Both the position numbers and the translations under genes were made by a program. A DNA stretch of 64,000 nt from Rhodoferax sp. (lineage in GTDB: Bacteria > Pseudomonadota > Gammaproteobacteria > Burkholderiales > Burkholderiaceae_C): assembly GCA_024236015.1 (NCBI GenBank), contig JACKLK010000001.1, positions 558,001-622,000 on the forward strand, in the 5' to 3' direction. Positions 32,951 through 40,288 of this stretch are shown piece after piece. Below the pieces are notes generated by a model, which made no database searches, was not told where the DNA came from, and saw only the letters and a list, made by a program, of their open reading frames with translations. Numbering within the stretch: position 1 is the first letter of the stretch; every line of letters begins with the position of its first letter.

Positions 32951-33834
32951 CACCGATCGGCAGGCGCAGCCTGGACGTGCTGCGGCGCCTGCTGCAGCGC
33001 AAGGGCGCAATGCTCGGGCTGCTGTTCCTGGCCGTGCTGGTCGTCACCACCAGCGTGGCGCGCTGGATCCTGCCCTTCGATGCGCTGACGCAGGATTTCA
33101 CCGCCATCCTGCAGGGCCCGAACCGGGTGCATTGGTTCGGCACCGACGAACTGGGCCGCGACATCCTTGCGCGTGTGGTCTACGGTGCGCGCACCTCGCT
33201 GATCACCGCGGCCGGCGCGGTGGCCATTGCCGCCGCCGTCGGTGTGCCGATCGGCCTGGTGGCCGGGTTCTTCGGGGGCTGGCGCGATACGCTGCTGATG
33301 CGATTCGTCGACGTGTTGCTGTCGCTGCCCGGCATCCTGTTCGCGATGGCGCTGATCGCCGTGCTCGGTCGCAGCCAGACGGCGGCGCTGGTGGCCGTGG
33401 GCATCACCGGCATCCCGAGTTTCGCCCGCATCACGCGGGCCCAGGTGCTGTCGCTGCGCAAGCGCGACTTCGTCACGGCGGTCGAGGCGCTGGGCGGCTC
33501 GGCCGGCTACAACATGTTCCGGACGGTGCTGCCCAATTCCTGGAGCCCGATCCTGGTGCAGGTGGTGATCCTGTCGTCGGTGGCCATCCTGATCGAAGCC
33601 TCGCTGGCCTTCCTGGGGGTGGGTATTCCGCCGCCGACGCCGAGCTGGGGCGAGATGCTGCGCACCGGCAAGACCTTCCTGTACGACTCGCCGACCTACG
33701 CGGTGTTGCCCGGCCTGGTGCTGACCTTCACCATCCTGTCGCTGGACACGATCGGCCGCGCCCTGGCCGGCGTGCTGGCCGATCGCCACGAGAGCGTGGC
33801 CGACAGCGGCGACGCCGCGGGGAGCCGTCCATGA
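32947..33834 (+). CDS. ABC transporter permease (DppC type), system 2
   Basis: Permease of 295 residues, DppC class. The ATG overlaps the TGA of the fused ATPase gene (ATGA). Class hallmarks are HWFGTDELGRDILARVVYGARTS, the EAA loop VEALGGSAGYNMFRTVLPNS, and LAFLGVGIPPPTPSWGEML. Its stop overlaps the following permease start in the same way. The order ATPase, DppC, DppB differs from system 1, where the DppB-type permease comes first, so the two transporters were not made by a recent duplication. Confidence 0.92.
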   Translation: MTPIGRRSLDVLRRLLQRKGAMLGLLFLAVLVVTTSVARWILPFDALTQDFTAILQGPNRVHWFGTDELGRDILARVVYGARTSLITAAGAVAIAAAVGVPIGLVAGFFGGWRDTLLMRFVDVLLSLPGILFAMALIAVLGRSQTAALVAVGITGIPSFARITRAQVLSLRKRDFVTAVEALGGSAGYNMFRTVLPNSWSPILVQVVILSSVAILIEASLAFLGVGIPPPTPSWGEMLRTGKTFLYDSPTYAVLPGLVLTFTILSLDTIGRALAGVLADRHESVADSGDAAGSRP

Positions 33835-34778
33835 TGGGTTTCGTGCTGCGCCGGCTGGCGCAACTGCTGCCGGTGCTGCTGATCGCCTCCACCGGCATCT
33901 GGGCCATGATCTACGCCGTGCCGGGCTCGCCCATCGGCGCCATCGTCGGCGAGAACGCCACGCCCGAGCAGATCCAGGCCGCCATGGTGCGCCTGGGCCT
34001 GGACCAGCCGATGGCGGTGCAGTACTGGAGCTGGTTGCGCAACGCGCTGGTGGGCGACTTCGGCTTGTCGATCCAGAACCGCGAACCGGTGCTCGACCTG
34101 ATCGTGCAGCGGATTCCGGCCACGATACAACTCGGCGTGTCGGCCACCGTCGTCGGCCTGCTGCTGGGCGTGCCGGTGGCGGTCATCAGCGCGCTCAGGC
34201 CCGGCTCCTGGGTCGACCGCTGGCTCAGCGGCTGGAGCGCGCTGGCGCTGGGCGTGCCGACCTTCTGGCTCGGCATCCTCTTGATCCTGCTGTTCGCCGT
34301 ATACCTGCGCTGGCTGCCGTCGGCGTCGGGCTACGTGTCGATCTGGGAGTCGCCCTGGCAGGCGCTGCGCAACGTGTTGTTGCCGGCGGTGACGCTGGGG
34401 GTGTACGTGTCGGGCATCTTCGCGCGTTTCCTGCGCGCCTCGCTGCTGGGCGAGTTGCGTGCCGACTATGTGCGCACCGCCCGTTCCAAGGGCTTGCTCG
34501 AACGCGACGTGGTCGGCCGCCATGTGATGCGCAACGCCTTGCTGCCGTTCGTGACCATCGTCGGCCTGATGATGGCGACCTTCATCGGCGGCACCGTCGT
34601 GACCGAAGCGGTGTTCACCTACCCGGGCCTGGGCCGGCTGCTGATCCAGGCCATCCACACCCGTGACTACCCGCTGATCCAGGGCTGCATCCTGTTCATC
34701 CTGGTGGTGTTCGTGCTGATCAACCTGGCGGTCGACATGTTGTACGCGTATATCGATCCGAGGATCGACTACGGTTGA
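33831..34778 (+). CDS. ABC transporter permease (DppB type), system 2
   Basis: Permease of 315 residues, DppB class, starting at an ATGATG doublet (33831 or 33834) that overlaps the preceding stop. It shows the first helix RRLAQLLPVLLIASTGIWAM, the conserved YAVPGSPIGAIVGENATPEQ and LGLDQPMAVQYWSWLRNALVGDFG, and the EAA loop RTARSKGLLERDVVGRHVMRNALLP. The ending is AVFTYPGLGRLLIQAIHTRDYPLIQG. It closes the second importer and runs convergently into the PhyH-family gene 25 bp away. Confidence 0.92.
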   Translation: MMGFVLRRLAQLLPVLLIASTGIWAMIYAVPGSPIGAIVGENATPEQIQAAMVRLGLDQPMAVQYWSWLRNALVGDFGLSIQNREPVLDLIVQRIPATIQLGVSATVVGLLLGVPVAVISALRPGSWVDRWLSGWSALALGVPTFWLGILLILLFAVYLRWLPSASGYVSIWESPWQALRNVLLPAVTLGVYVSGIFARFLRASLLGELRADYVRTARSKGLLERDVVGRHVMRNALLPFVTIVGLMMATFIGGTVVTEAVFTYPGLGRLLIQAIHTRDYPLIQGCILFILVVFVLINLAVDMLYAYIDPRIDYG

Positions 34779-34803
34779 CCGCAAGCACGGCTTGCGACCG
34801 GTT

Positions 34804-35721
34804 TCATCGCGCCGCCCGGCTGCCGGCCAGCGCCGCGTGCACCCGCTGCAGGATCTCGGCATGGCGGCCTTCCCCAGCCCTTGCGGTCGGATCGGTCGGG
34901 CGCTCGGCCAGCGTGAAATGGCCATGGGTGTCCCGCCCGCGCACCAGCATCGCCAGCGGCTGACGTCCACCGGCCTGTTGCACGCAGGGAGCGACATAGC
35001 GGATCGCAATGCCGATGCGCGGTTCGCCGGACAGGTTGGCATTGGAGCCATGCACGATCCACAGGTGGTGCAAGGACATCTCTCCAGGCTGCAGCACCAG
35101 GTCGACGGCCTGCGATGCATCGACCGCCACCGCGATCTCCTGGCCGCGCGACAGGGCGTTGTCGTCGGCCCAGGTGTCGCGCTGCGGCAGGTGGGGGCGC
35201 TGGTGCGAGCCCGGTATCACGCGCATGCAGCCGTTGTACGGCGCCACCGGGCCCAGTGCGATCCAGGCGGTGGCCACTTCCATCGGCGACAGGCCCCAGT
35301 AGGCGCCGTCCTGGTGCCAGCTGACAAAGGCCTTGTCGCCAGGCATCTTGACGAACCAGCTGGTGTTCCAGGCCAGCAGGTCGGGGCCCAGCAGCTGCTG
35401 CACGGCGTCGAGGATGCCGGGCTCGCGCGTCAGAGCGTCGACCCAGGGCAGGACGAAATGGGTATCGGCATAGATCTGCCAGCGTCGCGCGGCGGCCAAG
35501 GCGTCGAGCTGGCTCTGGTGGCCGGCATGGAAGTCGAGATAACAGCGGCGGTAATGCGCCGTCTGTTGCGGGTTCAGCGCGGGCAGGGGGCAGACGAACC
35601 CGTCGCCATCGAAGCGCGATCGCATCGGCGACGGGGCCGGCCTTGCCGCGTTCGCCTGCGACGCGTCGTCCTGCGTGGGGACTGTACCTGGAGCAGGCGA
35701 CGGGTTCGATGTCGCGCCCAT
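34804..35721 (-). CDS. Phytanoyl-CoA dioxygenase (PhyH) family oxygenase
   Basis: Fe(II)/2-oxoglutarate-dependent oxygenase of 305 residues that would hydroxylate an unknown substrate. The iron triad is visible: H136 and D138 in SWHQDGAYWG, and a distal His (H224) in LHHLWIVHGSNAN, with R235 in EPRIGIAIRYV to bind 2-oxoglutarate. The central segment VATAWIALGPVAPYNGCMRVIPGSHQ is typical of the bacterial PhyH subgroup that includes ectoine hydroxylase-like enzymes. A Pro/Ala-rich leader of about 32 residues is probably disordered. It lies 24 bp downstream of the fold-III PLP enzyme gene on the same strand, so the two form an operon under palindrome copy 4. Confidence 0.87.
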   Translation of the reverse strand: MGATSNPSPAPGTVPTQDDASQANAARPAPSPMRSRFDGDGFVCPLPALNPQQTAHYRRCYLDFHAGHQSQLDALAAARRWQIYADTHFVLPWVDALTREPGILDAVQQLLGPDLLAWNTSWFVKMPGDKAFVSWHQDGAYWGLSPMEVATAWIALGPVAPYNGCMRVIPGSHQRPHLPQRDTWADDNALSRGQEIAVAVDASQAVDLVLQPGEMSLHHLWIVHGSNANLSGEPRIGIAIRYVAPCVQQAGGRQPLAMLVRGRDTHGHFTLAERPTDPTARAGEGRHAEILQRVHAALAGSRAAR

Positions 35722-35745
35722 GTCGCCCCCGTCCCGGCGCCGTCC

Positions 35746-36852
35746 TCAGATCGTGATCTTGCGCGCGCGCGCGACCACCGGCCAGCTGGCGTCGGCCACA
35801 CCCTTGTGCACCGCCCAGACGTCGCTGTGCAACGCCATCGTCGGGCAGATATGGCGCGGGATGCCGTAGACCACGTCGCCCACCGCGTATTCGGCTGCGC
35901 GCGGCGTCTGTACCACCAGGTGTTCCTCACTCTGCGAGACCAGCGCCGCGTCTTCCAGGCCCATCAGCCGCACCCGGGGCTGCGGCATCTCGGCGGCGAC
36001 CGCCTTGTGGCCCAGGTCCAGGCACAGCCGGTCCGCCGTGGGTTTGCTGATCACGCGGGTCATCAGCATCGCGCCGTTCAGGAAATGGTGGTCGGGGCAG
36101 ACCTCGGCCTGGCCGAAGTCCCACAGCACCGTGGTGCCGGCGCCGACCTCGGTGTCGGGATGTTGCGCCAGCACGGCGAAGGTGGGGGTGCCGCTGGCGA
36201 TCAGGCGCGGCACGGGAAGATCTTCCGCCAGCATCTGCTCGCGCAATTGCCAGACCGGTGCGAACGCGGCGTCGACCTGCCTCGCCAGTTCCTGGCTGTC
36301 GCTGTTGCGCAGGTGCCCGTCGTAGGCGTGCAGGCCACCGACGCTGATGCCGGGCGCCTTGCACAAGGCACGGTACAGGTCGGCCGCCGCGGCATCGGGA
36401 ATGATGCCGGTGCGGTTCATGCCCACGTTCAGGTCCATGTACAGCGTGATCGACACGTTCTCGGCCACCGCAACCCGGCTGATCGCATCGAGGTTGGCCG
36501 GGTCGTCGACCAGCGTGGCGAACCGGGTGTCCGGGAAGCGGCGCATCAGGGCCACCAGCCGCACGATGTTCGGCCCCACGGGCTGGTAGGCCAGCAGGAT
36601 GTCCTCGCCACCGGCGGCGGCGGTCATCTCGGCCTCGGCAATGGTCGAGACCTTGAACTTGTGGATGCCGGCCTTGCGCTTGAGCGCGATGATCTGCGGC
36701 AACTTGTGGGTCTTCACGTGGGGGCGCAGCCGCTCGGCGCCGCCGGCCATCGCGACCATGCGCTTGAGGTTCTGCTCGACCCGATCGGGATACACCAGCA
36801 CGGTGGGTGTGGGGATGGCGTCGGCGTTGGAGATGGCGTACCAGTCGGACAC
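35746..36852 (-). CDS. Fold-III PLP enzyme, D-serine dehydratase/D-threonine aldolase family
   Basis: PLP enzyme of 368 residues with an alanine-racemase-like barrel and a C-terminal D-serine-dehydratase-like domain. It would deaminate or cleave a D-amino acid. The PLP lysine is K47 in LRPHVKTHKLPQ. The metal pair is H334 and C336 in PRHICPT, the His-x-Cys arrangement of eukaryotic-type D-serine dehydratase; D-threonine aldolases have His-x-Asp. I chose the GTG at 36852 (reads MSDWYAISNADAIPTP), which fits the family N-terminus. The longer ATG start at 36939 overlaps the -10 box placed by the shared promoter geometry and adds a low-complexity leader. It is the first gene of a two-gene operon with the oxygenase. 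Confidence 0.85.
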   Translation of the reverse strand: MSDWYAISNADAIPTPTVLVYPDRVEQNLKRMVAMAGGAERLRPHVKTHKLPQIIALKRKAGIHKFKVSTIAEAEMTAAAGGEDILLAYQPVGPNIVRLVALMRRFPDTRFATLVDDPANLDAISRVAVAENVSITLYMDLNVGMNRTGIIPDAAAADLYRALCKAPGISVGGLHAYDGHLRNSDSQELARQVDAAFAPVWQLREQMLAEDLPVPRLIASGTPTFAVLAQHPDTEVGAGTTVLWDFGQAEVCPDHHFLNGAMLMTRVISKPTADRLCLDLGHKAVAAEMPQPRVRLMGLEDAALVSQSEEHLVVQTPRAAEYAVGDVVYGIPRHICPTMALHSDVWAVHKGVADASWPVVARARKITI

Positions 36853-36972
36853 GGTGGGGCTTTCGTCGGTTGCGGGGGCGGACCCGGACGCGCGCGCGTC
36901 GCCTGCAGGGCAACGTCGCGCGGGATCCGTGGCATTCATCTTAGCGGCGCGGGTCGCGCCGGTCGGTGCGGG

Positions 36973-36995
36973 GCTGTTTCGTCGGGTGAAATAGC
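36973..36995. promoter_or_regulatory. TGTTTC-N7-GAAATA palindrome, copy 4 (PLP enzyme/PhyH operon)
   Basis: GCTGTTTC (36973-36980), seven bases, then GAAATAGC (36988-36995), one mismatch in 8-bp arms, centred at 36984. On the minus strand a TAAGAT box at 36943-36938 is centred exactly 43.5 bp downstream, the same distance as for copies 1 and 3. The rest of the 36940-37268 gap also has to hold the rightward promoter of the CHRD gene, for which no convincing hexamers were found. Confidence 0.68.
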
Positions 36996-37268
36996 GGCGC
37001 TGCCGGCGCCTGCGGGCGTTGCGCCGGCATTGGCCTGCGGAGCCGGCGGCCACCGGCCCAACCCTTGGGTTTGGCGACCCCGCCTGGTCCATTCGCCTGC
37101 GCGCGGACCCATCGTCGCCTTGTCAATCCCCAAGACATACATATGTGCACTGCATGGTTATGGGGCCGCTCGCCGTCCGGTGCGCTACGCTGGTGGCCAC
37201 AGGTGTACGAGGACTGTCGTCCGAGCTTTGCCTGACGGACTTTGCCTTTTCCGACCAAGGAGATGACC

Positions 37269-37847
37269 ATGCGATTCGATCGAATTTCCCGCTGGGTGCT
37301 TGCCGTGGCGATGGCGACGCTGAGCTTGTCCGCCGGCGCGGCGACCAAGACCTATGTCTTCTCCCTCGACGCGATGCAGGAGGTCCCGCTGGCGGCAGTC
37401 CCCTCGAGCGCCATCGGCAGCGCAACCGTGACCATCGACGACAGCCTGGACCTGATCACTTTCTACGGCACGGTGTTCGGGCTGGACTTCGCGTCCGTCG
37501 TGGGCGGCCACATCCATGCAGCGCCCGCGGGGGTGTCCGGTCCGGTCGTGTTCGATCTTGCGCCGGCACTGGACTTCTTCGGGCCGGTCTCCATCGGTGC
37601 CTTGCCCCCGGTGCCGACCAGCCTGGCGTTCGGCGGTGTCGCCAAACCGATGCCCGTAGGGCTGGCCTCGGCCATCAATGCGATGCCGTCGGATTTCTAC
37701 ATGAATCTCCATACCGCCGCCTATCCGGGTGGTGAGGTGAGAGGCCAGCTCGCCGCAGCGGTTCCGGAGCCTTCGGTCTATGTGCTGATGGGGGCCGGAC
37801 TCGGGCTGATTGGCTTCATCGCGCGCCGGCGGCGCGAGCGACGCTGA
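37269..37847 (+). CDS. CHRD domain protein with PEP-CTERM sorting signal
   Basis: Exported protein of 192 residues. A signal peptide (MRFDRISRWVLAVAMATLSLSAGA) precedes one CHRD domain at about 26-160 (FSLDAMQEVPLAAVPSSAIG, TFYGTVFGLDFASVVGGHIHAA, YMNLHTAAYPGGEVRGQL), a fold first described in chordin. The C-terminus is a textbook PEP-CTERM tail: VPEPSVYVLMGAGLGLIGF followed by ARRRRERR, recognised by exosortase for processing and surface delivery. The AAGGAG at 37257-37262 fits the ATG at 37269. It is monocistronic, closed by a strong terminator. It implies that an exosortase gene exists elsewhere in the genome. Its role on the surface or in the matrix is unknown. Confidence 0.88.
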   Translation: MRFDRISRWVLAVAMATLSLSAGAATKTYVFSLDAMQEVPLAAVPSSAIGSATVTIDDSLDLITFYGTVFGLDFASVVGGHIHAAPAGVSGPVVFDLAPALDFFGPVSIGALPPVPTSLAFGGVAKPMPVGLASAINAMPSDFYMNLHTAAYPGGEVRGQLAAAVPEPSVYVLMGAGLGLIGFIARRRRERR

Positions 37848-37871
37848 ACGCGCGGCCGCCCCGTGTTCGAC

Positions 37872-37907
37872 AAGCCCCTGGCGGCCGAGAGGCCGCCAGG
37901 GGCTTTT
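37872..37907 (+). terminator. Rho-independent terminator after the CHRD gene
   Basis: A perfect 15-bp stem (37872-37886 with 37891-37905, built on GCCCCTGGCGGCC) closes a GAGA loop and ends in TTTT. It is the clearest intrinsic terminator in the window. Being symmetrical with A-residues on the left, it may also stop the leftward CoA-transferase transcript. Confidence 0.92.
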
Positions 37908-37929
37908 GCATGCGCCGACCGGCGCGGCC

Positions 37930-38829
37930 TCATCCCGCCAGCGTGAACAACGGAATATCGCGCTTCACCGCCAGGGCCTCGAGCTTGCGTCGTGTCTGCC
38001 CGGCCAGAAACCGCGCAATCGCCTCGTGGGTCGCGGGCGCCGACATCGTGTTCCGATCGACCGTCTCGATACCAGCCGCCGAGCACAGGGCCGTCGCGAA
38101 ATGCGGCTCCAGCGCCGCTACCGCAACCCTGCCGTCCTTGCAGGCGTAGACCCGGTATCCGGCATGTGCACCGCCGACTGCGCCCGCCGGCGCGGTCAGG
38201 CCCCAGGCTCGGGGAAGCCCGAGGTAGGCTGCCGCTTCGCCCAGTGCGACCTGCGCATGGCTGCCCTTGCCGGTGACCCGTTGGCGCAGCAAGGCACCCA
38301 GCACCGCTTCGACGGCCATCAGCGAGCCGCCCATGTCGGCGAACAGGCTGGGCGGCAGGTCGAGGCCGCCGACCAGTCCGTGTTCGGCCATGTAGGTCAG
38401 GTCGTGGCCGGGTTCCTCGGCACGGTCGCCACGGCTGCCGACGATGTCGATCTGGCTCAGCCGCGGGTAGGCCTTGCGCAGCGTGGCCCAGTCCATGCCG
38501 AGCTTGCGCAGCGCGGAAGGCCGGAACGACGTCAACAGGACATCGGCGCGGACCAGTTGCCGGTGTACGGCCTTCTGGCCGGTGTCGAGCCGCAGGTCGG
38601 CGCAGGACACCTGGATGCCCTGGTGCAGCGTGTCATACGCGCCGCGCTGGTACAGGCCGAGCGGGTCGCCGGACGGCGGTTCGACCTTGCTGCAGTGCGC
38701 GCCCAGCGCCTTCAGGCGCATCAGCGCGGCCGGCCCCGGGATATTGAGTGCCAGGCTCAGGATGCGAACGCCGCGCAGCGGCTTGAAGGGCGCAGGCGCG
38801 GGGAGGGATGTCGTGGTGTGGGTCGGCAT
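37930..38829 (-). CDS. CaiB/BaiF-type (family III) CoA-transferase, short
   Basis: Family III CoA-transferase of 299 residues. The N-terminus PLRGVRILSLALNIPGPAALMRLKALGAHCSKVEPPSGDP is classical. The likely catalytic Asp is in EEPGHDLTYMAEHGL, followed by FADMGGSLMAVEAVLGALL and the YRVYACKDGRVAVAAL segment. Family members are normally 380-430 residues, and this one ends early (LAVKRDIPLFTLAG), lacking part of the small domain. No frameshift remnant was obvious in the 82 bp to the terminator. It may be a genuine short subfamily, as in alpha-methylacyl-CoA racemase-like proteins, or a truncated enzyme. Substrate unknown; pobA is the upstream neighbour on the same strand. Confidence 0.82.
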   Translation of the reverse strand: MPTHTTTSLPAPAPFKPLRGVRILSLALNIPGPAALMRLKALGAHCSKVEPPSGDPLGLYQRGAYDTLHQGIQVSCADLRLDTGQKAVHRQLVRADVLLTSFRPSALRKLGMDWATLRKAYPRLSQIDIVGSRGDRAEEPGHDLTYMAEHGLVGGLDLPPSLFADMGGSLMAVEAVLGALLRQRVTGKGSHAQVALGEAAAYLGLPRAWGLTAPAGAVGGAHAGYRVYACKDGRVAVAALEPHFATALCSAAGIETVDRNTMSAPATHEAIARFLAGQTRRKLEALAVKRDIPLFTLAG

Positions 38830-38935
38830 GGTGGCTGCAATTTACCGCATTGCACGCACGGCGACGCCGGCGCGATCGTGCAGGCCACGGCCGTGCCGCC
38901 GCCTGCGGGTCATCGGGCCGCCGCGATGACCATCA

Positions 38936-40132
38936 CGGCTCGGCGAAGTCCAGTGGCAGGCCGACATAGTTCTCGGCCAGCGAGCGCGCGGCGGATTCGG
39001 AGTGGATCAGGTAGTCCAGTTCGGCTTCCTGCACCTTCTGGCCGAATCCGGCGGTATCGGGGAAGCGGTGCATCAGCGACGTGAACCACCACGAGAAACG
39101 TTCGGCCTTCCAGACCCGGCGCAGGCAGCGGTCGGAATAGTGGTCGATGCCGGCATCGGACTTCTCGCGGTAGTGTTCGATCAGCGCGGACGACAGGTAT
39201 TTGACGTCGCTGGCCGCCAGGTTCAGCCCCTTGGCGCCCGTGGGCGGAACGATGTGGGCGGCGTCACCGGCCAGGAACAGCCTGCCGAACCGCATCGGTT
39301 CGGCCACGAAGCTGCGCAGCGGCGCAATGCTTTTTTCGATCGACGGACCGGTGACCAGCTGCTCGCGTGCCTGCGGATCGAGCCGTGCACGCAGTTCGTC
39401 CCAGAACGCGTCGTCCGACCACTGTTCGACCCGGTCGGTGAGTTCGCATTGCACGTAGTAGCGGCTGCGTGTCTCGCTGCGCATCGAGCACAGCGCGAAG
39501 CCGCGCTCGGTGTTGGCATAGATGAGTTCGTGCGACACCGGCGGCACGTCGGCCAGGATGCCGAGCCAGCCGAACGGATAGACCTTTTCGTAGGTGGTCA
39601 GTGCATCCTGCGGTACGCTGGCACGGCACACGCCATGAAATCCGTCGCAACCGGCGATGAAGTCGCAGTCGATGGCGTGTTGCTGCGGTCCATCGGGCCC
39701 TTCGGTCTGGTACAGCACGCGGGGCCGCGGGCCGTCGAAGTCGTGCACGCTGACGTTGGAGGCGCTGTAGATGGTGGTCAGGCCGGCGGCGCTGCGCGCG
39801 TCCATCAGGTCGTGCGTCACCTCGGTCTGGCCATAGACCATCACCGACTTGCCGCCGGTGAGCGCGTGCATGTCGATGCGGTGGCGCCGGCCCTGGAACA
39901 ACATCTCGAATCCGCCATGCACCAGTCCTTCCTTGTGCATGCGCGTGCCCACGCCCGCTTCGTCCAGCATGTCGACGCAGACCTGCTCCAGCACGCCGGC
40001 GCGGATGCGGCCCAGCACGTAGTCCGCGCTCTGGCGCTCGATGACGACGGCGTCGATGCCGGCCTTGTGCAACAACTGTCCGAGCAGCAGGCCGGACGGG
40101 CCTGCTCCGATGATGGCAACCTGGGTTCGCAT
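38936..40132 (-). CDS. pobA: 4-hydroxybenzoate 3-monooxygenase
   Basis: Flavin monooxygenase of 399 residues from the ATG at 40132, converting 4-hydroxybenzoate to protocatechuate with NAD(P)H and O2. FAD motifs are VAIIGAGPSGLLLGQLL (GxGxxG), CDGFHG (DG motif) and RLFLAGDAAHIVPPTGAKGL (GD motif). Substrate residues known from the Pseudomonas enzyme are conserved with a small offset: Y205, S216, R218, R224 and Y226 in HELIYAN and FALCSMRSETRSRYYVQ. It is divergent from an IclR-type regulator, with tandem operator-like sites in the gap. That is the pobA/pobR arrangement. No ring-cleavage genes are in the window. Confidence 0.95.
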
Positions 40133-40212
40133 GGTGCGGTCTCCTGCGGGGAATGAACTGCACCGAGCATAGGTCGCAGCGGGCCGGCGGGGCAAGCCGG
40201 TGCCGCCGCCAA

Positions 40213-40249
40213 TGTGCGATCATCGGATCAACTGTGCGATAGTCGCACA
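40213..40249. promoter_or_regulatory. Tandem IclR-type operator sites between pobA and its regulator
   Basis: A perfect palindrome TGTGCGA-tag-TCGCACA (40233-40249) is preceded exactly 20 bp upstream by a second, half-conserved copy, TGTGCGA-tca-TCGGATC (40213-40229). The spacing puts both on the same face of the helix. The motif resembles sites of the PobR/PcaU/PcaR group of IclR activators, which also bind repeated copies in the pob and pca intergenic regions. Confidence 0.75.
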
Positions 40250-40288
40250 GGTTTTCCGCGCCGCGGGCAGCGGCGCCAGGAGGCTGCA

